Shown: positions 18,410 through 28,693, counted from the first letter of the stretch. The stretch: 36,809 bases of DNA from Bacteroidales bacterium Bact_23 (GCA_001603685.1 LUZO01000051.1:1-36809); one strand, 5' to 3'. The notes: a model not told the origin generated them from the sequence alone. Numbers and translations: made by a program.

Positions 18410-19690
18410 ATGAAAAAAGACAAGCAGGTTTTTGACCTTATCAAACAGGAGAAAGAGCGCCAGATGCATGGCATTGAACTTATCGCTTCTGAAAACTTCG
18501 TAAGCCAGCAGGTTCTCGACGCCATGGGCTCGGTATTAACCAACAAATACGCCGAGGGCTATCCCGGCAGGCGCTATTATGGCGGTTGCCAGATTGTTGA
18601 CCAGACCGAACAACTTGCCATCGACCGTGCAAAAGCGCTTTTCGGAGCTGAATATGCCAATGTCCAGCCGCATTCAGGTGCTCAGGCCAATATGGCTGTT
18701 CTGATGGCTGTTCTGAAACCCGGCGACACTTTCATGGGTCTGAACCTCGCTCACGGCGGACACCTTTCGCACGGCTCGCCCGTAAACTCCTCGGGTATTC
18801 TTTACAATCCCGTTGCTTACGGTGTTGAAGAAGATACCGGATTGATCAATTACGACAAAATGGAAGCCGTTGCCCTTGAGCACCGTCCGAAACTGATTAT
18901 CGCCGGCGCTTCGGCCTATTCACGCGACTGGGATTACAAACGGATGCGCGAGATTGCCGACAAGGTAAATGCACTGCTGCTTGCCGATGTTGCCCACCCG
19001 GCAGGACTTATCGCCCGCGGCTTGCTCAACGACCCGATTCCTTACTGCCACTTCGTTACAACTACCACCCACAAAACCCTGCGCGGGCCCCGCGGCGGTA
19101 TGATTCTGATGGGCAAGGATTTCGAAAATCCCTGGGGTCTGAAAACTCCGAAAGGCGAAATCAGAATGATGTCGGCACTGATCGACTCATCGGTTTTCCC
19201 GGGAGTACAGGGCGGACCACTGGAGCATGTGATTGCTGCCAAAGCCGTTGCATTCGGCGAAGCACTCAGCGATGAATATATGGAATATATCATCCAGGTG
19301 AAGAAAAATGCTCAGGTGATGGCCAGCGCATTCGTTAACAAGGGTTACCATGTTATCTCGGGCGGCACCGACAACCACCTGATGCTGATTGACCTGCGCT
19401 CGAAATTCCCCGAACTGACCGGTAAAGTGGCCGAAAATACCCTGGTGAAAGCCGACATTACCATCAACAAAAACATGGTACCTTTCGACAGCCGCTCACC
19501 GTTTACCACCTCCGGAATCCGCGTTGGAACCCCGGCAGTTACATCGCGCGGCCTGAAAGAAGAACACATGACCATTATCGTTGACCTGATTGATGAAGTT
19601 CTTTCAAATATCGAAGACGAATCGGTTATTGATGCCGTTCGCACAAAGGTTAACGAAATGATGAGTGAGTTTCCGCTATTTGCATGGTAA
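18410..19690 (+). CDS. glyA: Serine hydroxymethyltransferase
   Basis: [76 protein letters not shown], and PLP lysine motif [15 protein letters not shown]. The start is set at [11 protein letters not shown] (ATG 18410), not the supplied 18338, because the -7 motif overlaps 18338. Confidence 0.97.
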   Translation: MKKDKQVFDLIKQEKERQMHGIELIASENFVSQQVLDAMGSVLTNKYAEGYPGRRYYGGCQIVDQTEQLAIDRAKALFGAEYANVQPHSGAQANMAVLMAVLKPGDTFMGLNLAHGGHLSHGSPVNSSGILYNPVAYGVEEDTGLINYDKMEAVALEHRPKLIIAGASAYSRDWDYKRMREIADKVNALLLADVAHPAGLIARGLLNDPIPYCHFVTTTTHKTLRGPRGGMILMGKDFENPWGLKTPKGEIRMMSALIDSSVFPGVQGGPLEHVIAAKAVAFGEALSDEYMEYIIQVKKNAQVMASAFVNKGYHVISGGTDNHLMLIDLRSKFPELTGKVAENTLVKADITINKNMVPFDSRSPFTTSGIRVGTPAVTSRGLKEEHMTIIVDLIDEVLSNIEDESVIDAVRTKVNEMMSEFPLFAW

Positions 19691-19711
19691 TTCACTAATA
19701 TACAACATGCT

Positions 19712-19744
19712 AAAGAGGCTGCCATTTCCCGACAGCCTCTTTTT
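19712..19744 (+). terminator. Rho-independent terminator of glyA
   Basis: agaggctg (19714-19721) pairs with cagcctct (19733-19740), followed by ttttctttcc. Confidence 0.8.
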
Positions 19745-19806
19745 CTTTCCGATCTTCTTCAGTTCACGAACCTGAAAACCAGTTATCCACTACTTCAAAA
19801 TACGAT

Positions 19807-21540
19807 ATGAACCGCATCAGCCTGATCAAACATTTCTTCCTGCTTTTTATTATTACAGGATCCTTTGCCTGTTCCGGCCCAACAACGCCCGAAGAGCCCA
19901 TCGGCCGCGAAGCCCTGATCCGCGACAGTCTGAGGCGTATTTCGGAAGCCCGTTTTTCGGAAACCCGTGAAGCCGTAGCCGAAAATATCCGGCAGATTAT
20001 TGAGACCAACGAGCCCGGCGAAAAGTTCAGGCTAAATGACCTTACCCTGTACTCAACCGAACTGCTGACCAAAATTTATATCGAAAACACCTTTTATCCA
20101 TTGTGGATCAAACAATTTGATTCAACCGTAAAAATGGAGGAGATGGCGGAATTCATCGGTGAAACCGTTTACCACGGCCTTATTCCCGACGAATACCACT
20201 CCGGTGAAATCGCGAGGGAGCTTGAGAAACTGAAGGCTGACAGCACCTTAATCTTTGATGCCGGCTACCTCTCACGCCTTGATCTGATGTTGACCGATGC
20301 ATGGTTTCTGCTTGCCTCACACCTGTATTACGGCAAAGTGGCGCCCGAAAAACTGACCGCCCAGTGGGAAATCAGGCGCGATAAACCGGCAGTTCCGTTT
20401 ACTGCTAACCTGAAAACCATGCTGACAACTGAAACCGTGGCTGATGGATTCAGGCATTTGTACCCCTCGCATCAGGGTTATGAGCTTATGGTAGCTGAAG
20501 CGAAAAGGCTATCGGCCATGAAAGAGGGTGATTTTCAGATAAAGGCTGAAATAAAGAACGGTTCCATCAAACCGGGAGACTCGTTGCCGGCCATAGCTGA
20601 GATAAAACGAAAGTTGGAATTTCTGGGGCTTTACACGCCCGACACCCTCACCCACCCTGACAAATACGATGAAAAACTTGAGGTATCGGTAAAGAAACTG
20701 CAGGAGCAGTTTGGTTTCAACACCGATGGGGCAATCGGCAAAAATGCGCTGAAAGCGCTGAACATGCCACTGGAGCAGCGTATCAACCAGCTTTATGTGA
20801 ATATGGAGCGACTGCGCTGGCTGCCCGACTCACTTGAAGCCATCAATATCTGGGTAAACATTGCCGGATTTACCCTTGAGGCATACCGCGGGAACGACAC
20901 CCTGCTGAGTATGCGAATCATAGCCGGCAAGGAATACCGCGCCACCCCGATCTTTAACGCCCGCATTACCTATCTGGTTTTCAGCCCGTCGTGGACTGTG
21001 CCGCCAACCATTCAGCGAAAGGACATCATTCCGGAGCTGACCAAAGACATCGGATACCTTACGAAAAAGAATATGAAGATATACGATTCGAAAGGCAACC
21101 TTGTTGATCCATCCACAGTAAACTGGAGTAAAAGCGGAATGAAATACACCATCCGTCAGGCGCCCGGCCCGCAGAATTCGCTCGGAAAAGTGAAGTTTAT
21201 GTTTCCCAATAAATACAATGTCTATCTGCACGACACCCCTTCGCACAGCCTGTTTTCACGCGACGAGCGGACCTTCAGCTCAGGGTGCATCCGAATTGAA
21301 AAACCCGACGAACTTGCCGCCCTGCTGCTGGCCGATATGCCGGGTTGGGATATGGAACGCATAAAACAGGCAATGAATTCGCGGGCTGAAAGAACTGTTG
21401 TACTCAACTCTCCTGCAGGAGTTTACATCACCTATCTCACCGCTTGGGGAAACAGAAACGGAACCATCCACCACCGGGTTGACATCTACAATCGCGACGA
21501 TGAAATGGTGAAAGCGCTGAGGGAGCGGACAGTAAAATAG
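19807..21540 (+). CDS. L,D-transpeptidase lipoprotein (YcbB/LdtD-like, peptidoglycan-binding plus YkuD catalytic domain)
   Basis: 577 aa; lipobox-like LLFIITGSFAC; peptidoglycan-binding region (IAEIKRKLEFLGLY...LEVSVKKLQEQFGFNTDGAIGKNALKALN); YkuD catalytic block YNVYLHDTPSHSLFSRDERTFSSGCIRIEKPDELAALLL. Confidence 0.92.
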   Translation: MNRISLIKHFFLLFIITGSFACSGPTTPEEPIGREALIRDSLRRISEARFSETREAVAENIRQIIETNEPGEKFRLNDLTLYSTELLTKIYIENTFYPLWIKQFDSTVKMEEMAEFIGETVYHGLIPDEYHSGEIARELEKLKADSTLIFDAGYLSRLDLMLTDAWFLLASHLYYGKVAPEKLTAQWEIRRDKPAVPFTANLKTMLTTETVADGFRHLYPSHQGYELMVAEAKRLSAMKEGDFQIKAEIKNGSIKPGDSLPAIAEIKRKLEFLGLYTPDTLTHPDKYDEKLEVSVKKLQEQFGFNTDGAIGKNALKALNMPLEQRINQLYVNMERLRWLPDSLEAINIWVNIAGFTLEAYRGNDTLLSMRIIAGKEYRATPIFNARITYLVFSPSWTVPPTIQRKDIIPELTKDIGYLTKKNMKIYDSKGNLVDPSTVNWSKSGMKYTIRQAPGPQNSLGKVKFMFPNKYNVYLHDTPSHSLFSRDERTFSSGCIRIEKPDELAALLLADMPGWDMERIKQAMNSRAERTVVLNSPAGVYITYLTAWGNRNGTIHHRVDIYNRDDEMVKALRERTVK

Positions 21541-21636
21541 AATGGCTCAACAATATCATGTATTGAACAGGCGTTCATTTGCAGCGAAAGAAAAAATAAA
21601 ACGGAACAAAGAAAATCAGATTTTTGTGCCTCGAAA

Positions 21637-22332
21637 ATGAATTACATACCACATCTGAGGAGAGGAATGCAGGGAAGGTTTTTGCGGATTGCGCTGATTA
21701 CAGCAATGCTGGTGCTATATATCCATCAACCCCTTTATTATTCGGTAGCCGGCGAGCCGCCGCGAAATGAAGAAACAGCAGAGGCTGTAAACCTTTCGGG
21801 AATTGAAAAGGAAGTGAACCCGAAACTGATTGAAAGTTTCCGGAACCACCTGCCACAGTTTCTGCCCCTGCTGCACAAGGAGATTGTAACGATCATCGAT
21901 TTTTCATTGCCCAGCACTGCCCGCCGTCTATGGACGGTTAACATCAGGACGGGTGAGGTAATTTTCAACACTTTGGTGGCTCACGGCAAGAACACCGGCG
22001 ACAATCTGGCTCAGAAATTCTCAAACACTCCCCAATCGTATCAGAGCAGCCTTGGTTTTTATCTGACCGATCAGATTTATACCGGAAAGCACGGGCAATC
22101 GCTCAGGCTGCGGGGACTCGAAAAGAACATCAACGACAACGCCTGGGAGCGTGCCATTGTTATTCACGGCGCTGATTATGTAAGCGACTCCTTTATCCGC
22201 GAAAACGGCAGACTGGGCCGCAGCCACGGTTGCCCTGCCATCCCCAACGAAATTACAGAGGAGTTCATCAGCACCGTTAAGGAAGGCTCCCTGATTTTTA
22301 TCTACCATCCCGGATACGATAAAAAAAGCTGA
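21637..22332 (+). CDS. Murein L,D-transpeptidase catalytic domain family protein (compact, single domain)
   Basis: 231 aa; N-terminal hydrophobic segment; VIHGADYVSDSFIRENGRLGRSHGCPAIPNEI gives the catalytic SHGCPA motif and upstream His. Confidence 0.88.
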   Translation: MNYIPHLRRGMQGRFLRIALITAMLVLYIHQPLYYSVAGEPPRNEETAEAVNLSGIEKEVNPKLIESFRNHLPQFLPLLHKEIVTIIDFSLPSTARRLWTVNIRTGEVIFNTLVAHGKNTGDNLAQKFSNTPQSYQSSLGFYLTDQIYTGKHGQSLRLRGLEKNINDNAWERAIVIHGADYVSDSFIRENGRLGRSHGCPAIPNEITEEFISTVKEGSLIFIYHPGYDKKS

Positions 22333-22476
22333 TCCAAAGCTCTCTTCTGAAAATTCATTTACTCTCCGGCTACCCGGCCGGGAAGTGCCGGCAACAAATC
22401 ATACCCTGAAAAAGTCTCCTCCGGATATTCCTGAACCTTCCATTGTGAAAGCAAATGAAGGGTTCTTCACCGGCAC

Positions 22477-22508
22477 AAAAAAACCCGGTTTGACCCGGGC
22501 TTTTTATA
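22477..22508 (-). terminator. Stem-loop terminator for the EF-G paralog, possibly bidirectional
   Basis: aaaaaaacccgg...ccgggcttttt: cccgg (22484-22488) pairs with ccggg (22495-22499), flanked by an A-tract and a T-tract. Located 20 nt past the minus-strand stop at 22528. Confidence 0.65.
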
Positions 22509-22527
22509 TAATAAACAGAACAGATTT

Positions 22528-24663
22528 TTATTCGTCGTCTTTTTCCTGTTCTTCGTATGCTTTGAGCAGTGCAGTCTGAACATCGCCAGGAACCATTGCA
22601 TACTCGGCAAATTTCAGTGAGTAGGTACCGCTGCCGCTGGTAATCGAGCTTAGGGTAGTTGAATAGCGGTTCATTTCTGCCAGAGGAACTTTTGCCTTAA
22701 CAATCTGGTAGTTACCTTCGCTGTCCATACCCATGATGATGGCTCTGCGTCCCTGAAGGTCGGTCATGATATCTCCCATACGATCACCCGGAACCATTAC
22801 TTCCACATCGTAAATCGGTTCGAGGATTTTGGGGCCTGCGTTCTTAAATGCTTCCTTAAATGCATTTCTTCCGGCAAGCTTAAATGCTAACTCGTTTGAG
22901 TCAACCGGGTGCATTTTACCGTCGTAAATATTTACCACGATATCGCGTGCGTATGAACCGGTAAGCGGACCTTCTTCGATCTTTTCCATGATTCCCTTCA
23001 GAATGGCGGGCATAAACCTTGCATCGATGGAACCTCCAACGATACAGTTGTTGAACACCAGCTTACCACCCCATGCCAGATCGTGGGTTTCAGTACCGCG
23101 GATGGGGAATTCGGTCTGCGGAGTCATTCCTTCGGTGTACGGCTGAATCAGCATGTGAACTTCGCCAAACTGACCTGCACCACCCGACTGTTTTTTATGA
23201 CGATACATGGATTTTGCCGATTTGGTAATGGTTTCGCGATAGGGAATCTTCGGTGCATAGTACTCGATCATAATCTTTTCGATATTCTCGATGTGCCATT
23301 TTGCAATGTTCAGATGAAGCTCACCCTGACCACGCATAATGATCTGCTTCAGTTCTTTCGAGTATTCAATGGTGATGGTGGGGTCCACTTTCTGCAACTC
23401 AACCAGTGCAGCGCCCAGTTTTTCATCATCGGCAGTGCTTTTAGCCTTTACTGCCATAGTAATCTTCGGTGCCGGAAATTTTATCGACTCGATAATATCG
23501 CCGGAATTTCTGGGGCTGTTCAGGGTATGGTTGGTGCGAACATTTTTCAGTTTAATGGCTGCTGCGATATCACCGGCAGAAACTTTTTCGAGTTTCTCAC
23601 GCTTCTTGCCTGCTACTGCAAACATCTGTGAAATACGCTCTTTCGAGTTGTTTACGCCGTTTACAAGATCCATGGCTTCAGTTACTTCACCAGCATAAAC
23701 CTTGAAGAATGAAATCTCGCCAAGGTGTTCTTCAACAGAAGTTTTAAAGATCAATGCAGAGGTAGGATCTGAAGAATTGCAGGTCAGAAGTTTGTCTTCG
23801 GTGGTTTTGCGGCCCGGCATTTCATCAGGAGCTGCAGTATAGTTAACTACAAAATCGAGGAATGCATCTACGCCATAGTTGGGCTTGGCGGCAACACAAA
23901 GTACCGGGAATAAACCGCGGCTGATGATGCCAAGTTTCAGTCCTTTCTTAAGTTCATCGGCTGTGAGGGTACCGTTTTCGAAGAATGACTCCATCAAAGT
24001 TTCGTCACTTTCAGCAGCAGCCTCGATGAGGGTATTCAGCATCTCTTCGGCCTTATCTTTATGGTCAGCCGGGATATCGAGTACCTCAGCCTTTCCGCCT
24101 CCTTCAGGGTATTTCAGCATTTTCTGCTGAAGAACATCGATGATGGCATTAAAACCATGACCTTCATTCAGAGGATACTGAATGGGAACTACATTGCTTC
24201 CGAACTGGGTGTTAAGCTGGCGGAGGGTCTCCTCAAAGCTTGATTTCTCATGCTCAAGATGGTTTACAAGGAAAACAACCGGTGAATTGAGTGCTTTTGC
24301 CTGCCTCCAGTTAATTTCGGTACCTACTTCTACTCCGTTCTGTCCGTTAACAACCATAACGGCTGTATCGGCAACATTCAGAGCGGCAACAACTTCACCA
24401 ATAAAATCATCGAAGCCGGGAGCATCAATGATGTTGATTTTATGTCCTTTATATTCACCGTAAAGAACGGTTGAGGATACCGAATTTTCGCGCTCAAGCT
24501 CGATTTCGCGATAATCCGATACGGTATTTCTGTCTTCGATTGCACCGCGTCTGTTAATCAGACCGCATTCAAATAACATGGACTCTGATAAAGTTGTTTT
24601 TCCGGATTTGGCACCCCCTATGAGTACAATATTCCTTAATTCGTTTGTTTTGTAAACCTTCAT
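22528..24663 (-). CDS. Elongation factor G paralog (EF-G2-like) with degenerate GTPase motifs
   Basis: 711 aa with full-length EF-G architecture: P-loop GGAKSGKTT, DAPGFDDF at G3, NHLE at G4, domain IV YRETITKSAKSMYRHKKQSGGAGQFGEV, C-terminal EPIYDVEVMVPGDRMGDIMTDLQGRRAIIMGMDSEGNYQIVKAKVPLAEMNRYSTTLSSITSGSGTYSLKFAEYAMVP. Confidence 0.93.
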   Translation of the reverse strand: MKVYKTNELRNIVLIGGAKSGKTTLSESMLFECGLINRRGAIEDRNTVSDYREIELERENSVSSTVLYGEYKGHKINIIDAPGFDDFIGEVVAALNVADTAVMVVNGQNGVEVGTEINWRQAKALNSPVVFLVNHLEHEKSSFEETLRQLNTQFGSNVVPIQYPLNEGHGFNAIIDVLQQKMLKYPEGGGKAEVLDIPADHKDKAEEMLNTLIEAAAESDETLMESFFENGTLTADELKKGLKLGIISRGLFPVLCVAAKPNYGVDAFLDFVVNYTAAPDEMPGRKTTEDKLLTCNSSDPTSALIFKTSVEEHLGEISFFKVYAGEVTEAMDLVNGVNNSKERISQMFAVAGKKREKLEKVSAGDIAAAIKLKNVRTNHTLNSPRNSGDIIESIKFPAPKITMAVKAKSTADDEKLGAALVELQKVDPTITIEYSKELKQIIMRGQGELHLNIAKWHIENIEKIMIEYYAPKIPYRETITKSAKSMYRHKKQSGGAGQFGEVHMLIQPYTEGMTPQTEFPIRGTETHDLAWGGKLVFNNCIVGGSIDARFMPAILKGIMEKIEEGPLTGSYARDIVVNIYDGKMHPVDSNELAFKLAGRNAFKEAFKNAGPKILEPIYDVEVMVPGDRMGDIMTDLQGRRAIIMGMDSEGNYQIVKAKVPLAEMNRYSTTLSSITSGSGTYSLKFAEYAMVPGDVQTALLKAYEEQEKDDE

Positions 24664-24706
24664 GTTTTAGCAAGTTATGATGATTAAACCGATTTCAAAA
24701 GGGCTG

Positions 24707-24736
24707 CAAAGTTAAAAAAAACTGCATAATAACAAA
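24707..24736 (-). promoter_or_regulatory. Bacteroidota promoter for the EF-G paralog
   Basis: Minus strand: TTTG (24733-24736), 18-nt spacer, TAACTTTG (24707-24714), about 44 nt upstream of the ATG at 24663. Confidence 0.65.
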
Positions 24737-24821
24737 ACCTTGTTTTAAAATTCGCAGTTAAAACCATTTGAAAATCAAAACAGGTCGGTTGTCTTTTCCG
24801 AAACAAGCAACAACAGGCAAG

Positions 24822-24846
24822 GGATAAGCCGCCGGGCGGCTATCCG
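24822..24846 (-). terminator. GC-rich stem-loop downstream of the PfkB kinase gene
   Basis: gggataagccgccgggcggctatcc forms a near-perfect hairpin 23 nt past the minus-strand stop at 24869. It has no T-tract, so it may only be a 3' structure. Confidence 0.35.
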
Positions 24847-24868
24847 AAGGGATACTTCACTGCAGATT

Positions 24869-25792
24869 TCAGCCCAGCGTAATATCAAACCGTACCATAT
24901 CGGTAAACAGTCTGAGGCGGTTGTTCAGGTCAGCGTTATCAACTGTTTGCAACCTTTCGGTACCAAATTGTTCTACGGTGAATGAGGCCATTGCCGAACC
25001 GTAGATGATGGCACGCTTCATATTGCTGAACGAGATATCGTCGGTTTTGGCCAGATATCCGATAAAGCCTCCGGCAAAGGTATCGCCTGCTCCGGTGGGG
25101 TCGAAAACCTCCTCAAGCGGCAAAGCCGGTGCGAAAAAGACATTGTCCTTGTTAAACAGTAAGGCACCGTGTTCGCCCTTCTTGATTACCAGGAACTTAG
25201 GACCCATTGCAATGATTTTTTTAGCGGCCCTTGCCAGCGAGTACTCTCCTGAAAGCTGACGAGCCTCTTCGTCGTTGATGGTGAGAACATCAACCATGGA
25301 GATTACTTCCATGAGATCATCCCAGGCGGTATTCATCCAGAAATTCATGGTGTCCATCACGATCAGTTTCGGGCGGACGGCACACTGCTGGATTACCCTT
25401 TTCTGTATCTGAGGTGTGAGATTGCCAAGCATCAGATAGCTGCAATCCTTATACGATTCGGGTAATACCGGATCGAAATCGGCCAGTACATTGAGTTCGG
25501 TAACCAGGGTATCCCGGGTGTTCATGTCGTTATGATACCTTCCCGCCCAGAAAAAGGTCTTTCCGTCGGGGATAATCTTGATTCCGGAGGTTTCAATTCC
25601 GTTATCATTCAGCAGATCAAGATGTTCCTGCGGGAAATCGCCGCCGATAACCGAAACGATTTTGGTTTTTACATTCAGTTTTGATGCTGCCAGGCCAATA
25701 AATGTGGCGGCACCGCCAAGAATTTTATCTGTTTTGCCAAAGGGAGTTTCAATGGCATCAAAGGCAACAGTTCCTACAACTACAAGACTCAT
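24869..25792 (-). CDS. PfkB-family (ribokinase-like) carbohydrate kinase
   Basis: 307 aa; KILGGAATFIGLAASKLNVKTKIVSVIGGDFPQ (PfkB signature 1 region) and DPTGAGDTFAGGFIGYLA (signature 2, anion hole). Substrate cannot be assigned. Confidence 0.92.
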   Translation of the reverse strand: MSLVVVGTVAFDAIETPFGKTDKILGGAATFIGLAASKLNVKTKIVSVIGGDFPQEHLDLLNDNGIETSGIKIIPDGKTFFWAGRYHNDMNTRDTLVTELNVLADFDPVLPESYKDCSYLMLGNLTPQIQKRVIQQCAVRPKLIVMDTMNFWMNTAWDDLMEVISMVDVLTINDEEARQLSGEYSLARAAKKIIAMGPKFLVIKKGEHGALLFNKDNVFFAPALPLEEVFDPTGAGDTFAGGFIGYLAKTDDISFSNMKRAIIYGSAMASFTVEQFGTERLQTVDNADLNNRLRLFTDMVRFDITLG

Positions 25793-25887
25793 AAAGTAAA
25801 GAGAATAAAAAGTAACAACAAAAGAAGTGGCAGTAAATCAGTATTTTAAGATGAAAATTAAGTTAAATCCGCTTGCCGGCGGTTGGG

Positions 25888-26850
25888 TTACGACAGAAAT
25901 CCTGCCTTGATGAATTCCTCAAGTTTTATCAGGTCTTCAGTAAATCTGCGAATGCCTTCAGCCAGCTTATCGGTGGCCATGGCATCTTCGTTCATCAGCC
26001 AGCGGAATGTTTTTTCATCGGCGTGGATTTTTTCGATGGGCATTGCTTTGGCTTTTCCGGCATCCAGTTGCCGAACCACCGGCTCCTGCGAGGCTTCCAG
26101 TTCGCCGAGCAGCGCGGGCGAAACCGTAAGCAGGTCGCAGCCGGCAAGGGCGACAATTTCACCCTTATTTCTGAAGCTTGCGCCCATTACCTCGGTGGCA
26201 TAACCGAATTTCTTGTAATAGTTGAAAATTTCTGTCACCGAAACAACGCCCGGATCTTCAAACGGATCGGCTGAGGCAAACCCTTTCTCCTTTTTATACC
26301 AGTCGAGGATTCTACCAACGAACGGCGAAATCAGTTTAACGCCCGCTTCGGCACAGGCAATTGCCTGAATTTTCGAGAAGAGCAGGGTAAGGTTGCAATG
26401 AATTCCCTCTTTTTCCAGCACCTCTGCAGCACGAATTCCCTCCCAGGTTGCTGCCACCTTAATCAGAATCCGCTCGCGGCTGATTCCGGCCTTTTCGTAA
26501 AGTCCGATCAGGGTGCGGGCTTTTTCGATGGTACCTTCCGTATCGAACGACAGGCGGGCATCCACTTCAGTACTTACCCTTCCCGGAACTATCTTCAGAA
26601 TTTCCAGCCCGAAATTTACGGCCAACCTGTCGAGGCAAAGCGATAGTTGAAGTTCCGGATCGGCGGTAAGCGATTTTACCTCTTCCGCAGCCTTAACGGC
26701 CAGATGGCGGTATTTTTCCTGTTTTGCCGCTGCATAAATCAGCGAAGGGTTGGTGGTGGCATCCACCGGGCGGAATGATACAATCGACGCAAAATCACCG
26801 GTATCGGCAACTACCCGGGTAATCTGTTTTAATTGTTCCAATGAATTCAT
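25888..26850 (-). CDS. tal: Transaldolase
   Basis: [38 protein letters not shown], Schiff-base Lys in [46 protein letters not shown]. The supplied ORF starts at 26871; the homology-consistent ATG is 26850. Confidence 0.96.
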   Translation of the reverse strand: MNSLEQLKQITRVVADTGDFASIVSFRPVDATTNPSLIYAAAKQEKYRHLAVKAAEEVKSLTADPELQLSLCLDRLAVNFGLEILKIVPGRVSTEVDARLSFDTEGTIEKARTLIGLYEKAGISRERILIKVAATWEGIRAAEVLEKEGIHCNLTLLFSKIQAIACAEAGVKLISPFVGRILDWYKKEKGFASADPFEDPGVVSVTEIFNYYKKFGYATEVMGASFRNKGEIVALAGCDLLTVSPALLGELEASQEPVVRQLDAGKAKAMPIEKIHADEKTFRWLMNEDAMATDKLAEGIRRFTEDLIKLEEFIKAGFLS

Positions 26851-26922
26851 TCTGTATGTTTTTAAATGCACGCCGCCATATTTCTGACAGCTATCCGGCA
26901 GTTTTACACAAAACGGAAATAT

Positions 26923-28644
26923 TTATCCCATCCAGGCCTGAATCTCTTCGAGTTTCAATGCGGGGATGTCTAGTTTCATCTTTTTTCTCAGCCCGCCGAG
27001 GTCGTTCAGCAGCTTGTTCGGGTTGGCAGCTTTCAGTTCTGCTATCGTTTTCAGGCCATATTTTCGAAGTACGGGCACCCAGGCTTCGGGAACGCCGGCG
27101 TCAACAAATGCCTGATCCGTATCGCCCGAAGGAGCCTTTTTCTCGGGGCGCATCTGCGGGAAGAAGAGCACATCCTGAATTGAGGGCTGGTTGGTCATCA
27201 GCATGGTGAGGCGGTCGATGCCAATACCCAGACCCGAGCAGGTTGGCATGCCATATTCCAGGGCCCTCACAAAGTCCATGTCAATAAACATCGCCTCGTC
27301 GTCGCCTTTTTGCGAGAGTTTCATCTGCTCCTGGAAACGCTCAAGTTGGTCGATGGGGTCGTTCAGCTCGGAGTAGGCGTTGCAGATTTCCTTTCCGTTA
27401 ATAAATAACTCGAAACGCTCGGTCAGCTCCGGATTGCTGCGGTGCCGCTTGCAGAGGGGCGACATTTCGCGCGGGTAATCCATGATAAAGGTGGGCTGAA
27501 CCAGGTGATGCTCACACTTTTCGCCAAAGATGGCATCAATCAGCTTGCCGGTTCCCATCGATGGATCATGCTCAATGCCAATGCTGTCGCATACTGCACG
27601 CAGCTCGGCCTCCGATTTTCCGGTGATATCAACGCCGGCATACTCGCGGATGGCGTCGGTCATGGTAAGGCGGCGGAAGGGTCGCTTGAAGTCAATCCCT
27701 CGGTCGCCTACCTGCAGGTTGGTTTGGCCGTGCAGATTCAGGGCCACCTTTTCCAGCAGTTCTTCCACAAAATTCATCATCCAGAAATAGTCCTTGTAGG
27801 CTACATAAATCTCCATTACGGTAAATTCCGGATTGTGGGTTCTGTCCATCCCTTCGTTGCGGAAGTCCTTGGCGAACTCATAAACGCCGTCGTAACCGCC
27901 GACAATCAGCTTTTTCAGATATAACTCGTTGGCAATGCGCAGATAGAGCGGAATGTCGAGTGCGTTATGATGGGTGATGAACGGGCGTGCAGCAGCGCCG
28001 CCGGGAATTGGCTGAAGGATGGGCGTTTCAACCTCAAGATAGCCACGCGCATTGAAGAAGTCGCGCATGGTATTGATGATGCGGCTGCGCTTTACAAACA
28101 CCTCACGAACCTCAGGATTTACGATCAGATCGACATAACGCTGACGGTAACGGGTTTCCGGATCGGTGAAGGCATCAAACACCTGATCTTCCTTCTCCTT
28201 AACCACCGGAAGCACCCTCAGCGATTTGCTCAGCAGTTTCAGCGATTTCACATGGATGGAAATCTCGCCCATCTGGGTTATGAATACAAAACCGGTAACC
28301 CCGATGATGTCGCCGATATCGAGCAGTCGTTTGAAAACGGTATTATAGAGGGTTTTATCCTCGCCTTCGCAAATTTCATCGCGCTTTATGTAGAGCTGAA
28401 TTCTGCCGGTTGAGTCCTGAAGATCGACAAAGGAAGCGGCACCCATAATGCGGCGGGTCATAATGCGGCCTGCAATGCTAATTTCCTGATACAGTGTGTT
28501 GTCCTTCGGGAAATTTTCCAGAATTTCGGCGGTGGTGATGTTTACATGAAAAGCTTCGGCCGGATAGGGATTTATGCCAAGTTCACGAAGTTCCTTAAGT
28601 GATTCTCTGCGGATAATTTCCTGTTCGCTGAGTTCCTGATACAT
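26923..28644 (-). CDS. lysS: Class II lysyl-tRNA synthetase with C-terminal extension
   Basis: [137 protein letters not shown], followed by about 72 extra residues. The supplied ORF begins at a TTG (28662); the ATG is 28644. Confidence 0.97.
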   Translation of the reverse strand: MYQELSEQEIIRRESLKELRELGINPYPAEAFHVNITTAEILENFPKDNTLYQEISIAGRIMTRRIMGAASFVDLQDSTGRIQLYIKRDEICEGEDKTLYNTVFKRLLDIGDIIGVTGFVFITQMGEISIHVKSLKLLSKSLRVLPVVKEKEDQVFDAFTDPETRYRQRYVDLIVNPEVREVFVKRSRIINTMRDFFNARGYLEVETPILQPIPGGAAARPFITHHNALDIPLYLRIANELYLKKLIVGGYDGVYEFAKDFRNEGMDRTHNPEFTVMEIYVAYKDYFWMMNFVEELLEKVALNLHGQTNLQVGDRGIDFKRPFRRLTMTDAIREYAGVDITGKSEAELRAVCDSIGIEHDPSMGTGKLIDAIFGEKCEHHLVQPTFIMDYPREMSPLCKRHRSNPELTERFELFINGKEICNAYSELNDPIDQLERFQEQMKLSQKGDDEAMFIDMDFVRALEYGMPTCSGLGIGIDRLTMLMTNQPSIQDVLFFPQMRPEKKAPSGDTDQAFVDAGVPEAWVPVLRKYGLKTIAELKAANPNKLLNDLGGLRKKMKLDIPALKLEEIQAWMG

Positions 28645-28659
28645 ACATAAAAATTTTTG

Positions 28660-28693
28660 CAAAGATAGCGTTTTTTACCAAGCGGAAAAGCAA
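28660..28693 (-). promoter_or_regulatory. Bacteroidota promoter for lysS
   Basis: Minus strand: TTG (28691-28693), 23-nt spacer, TATCTTTG (28660-28667), implying a very short 5' leader before the ATG at 28644. Confidence 0.5.

Noticed and set aside
22333-22476. GC-rich segment between the L,D-transpeptidase and the EF-G terminator, considered as a small RNA
   Set aside because: No promoter motif or conserved fold that I can support from one sequence.
23083-23631. 182-aa plus-strand ORF
   Set aside because: Antisense to the EF-G paralog, which has clear homology throughout.
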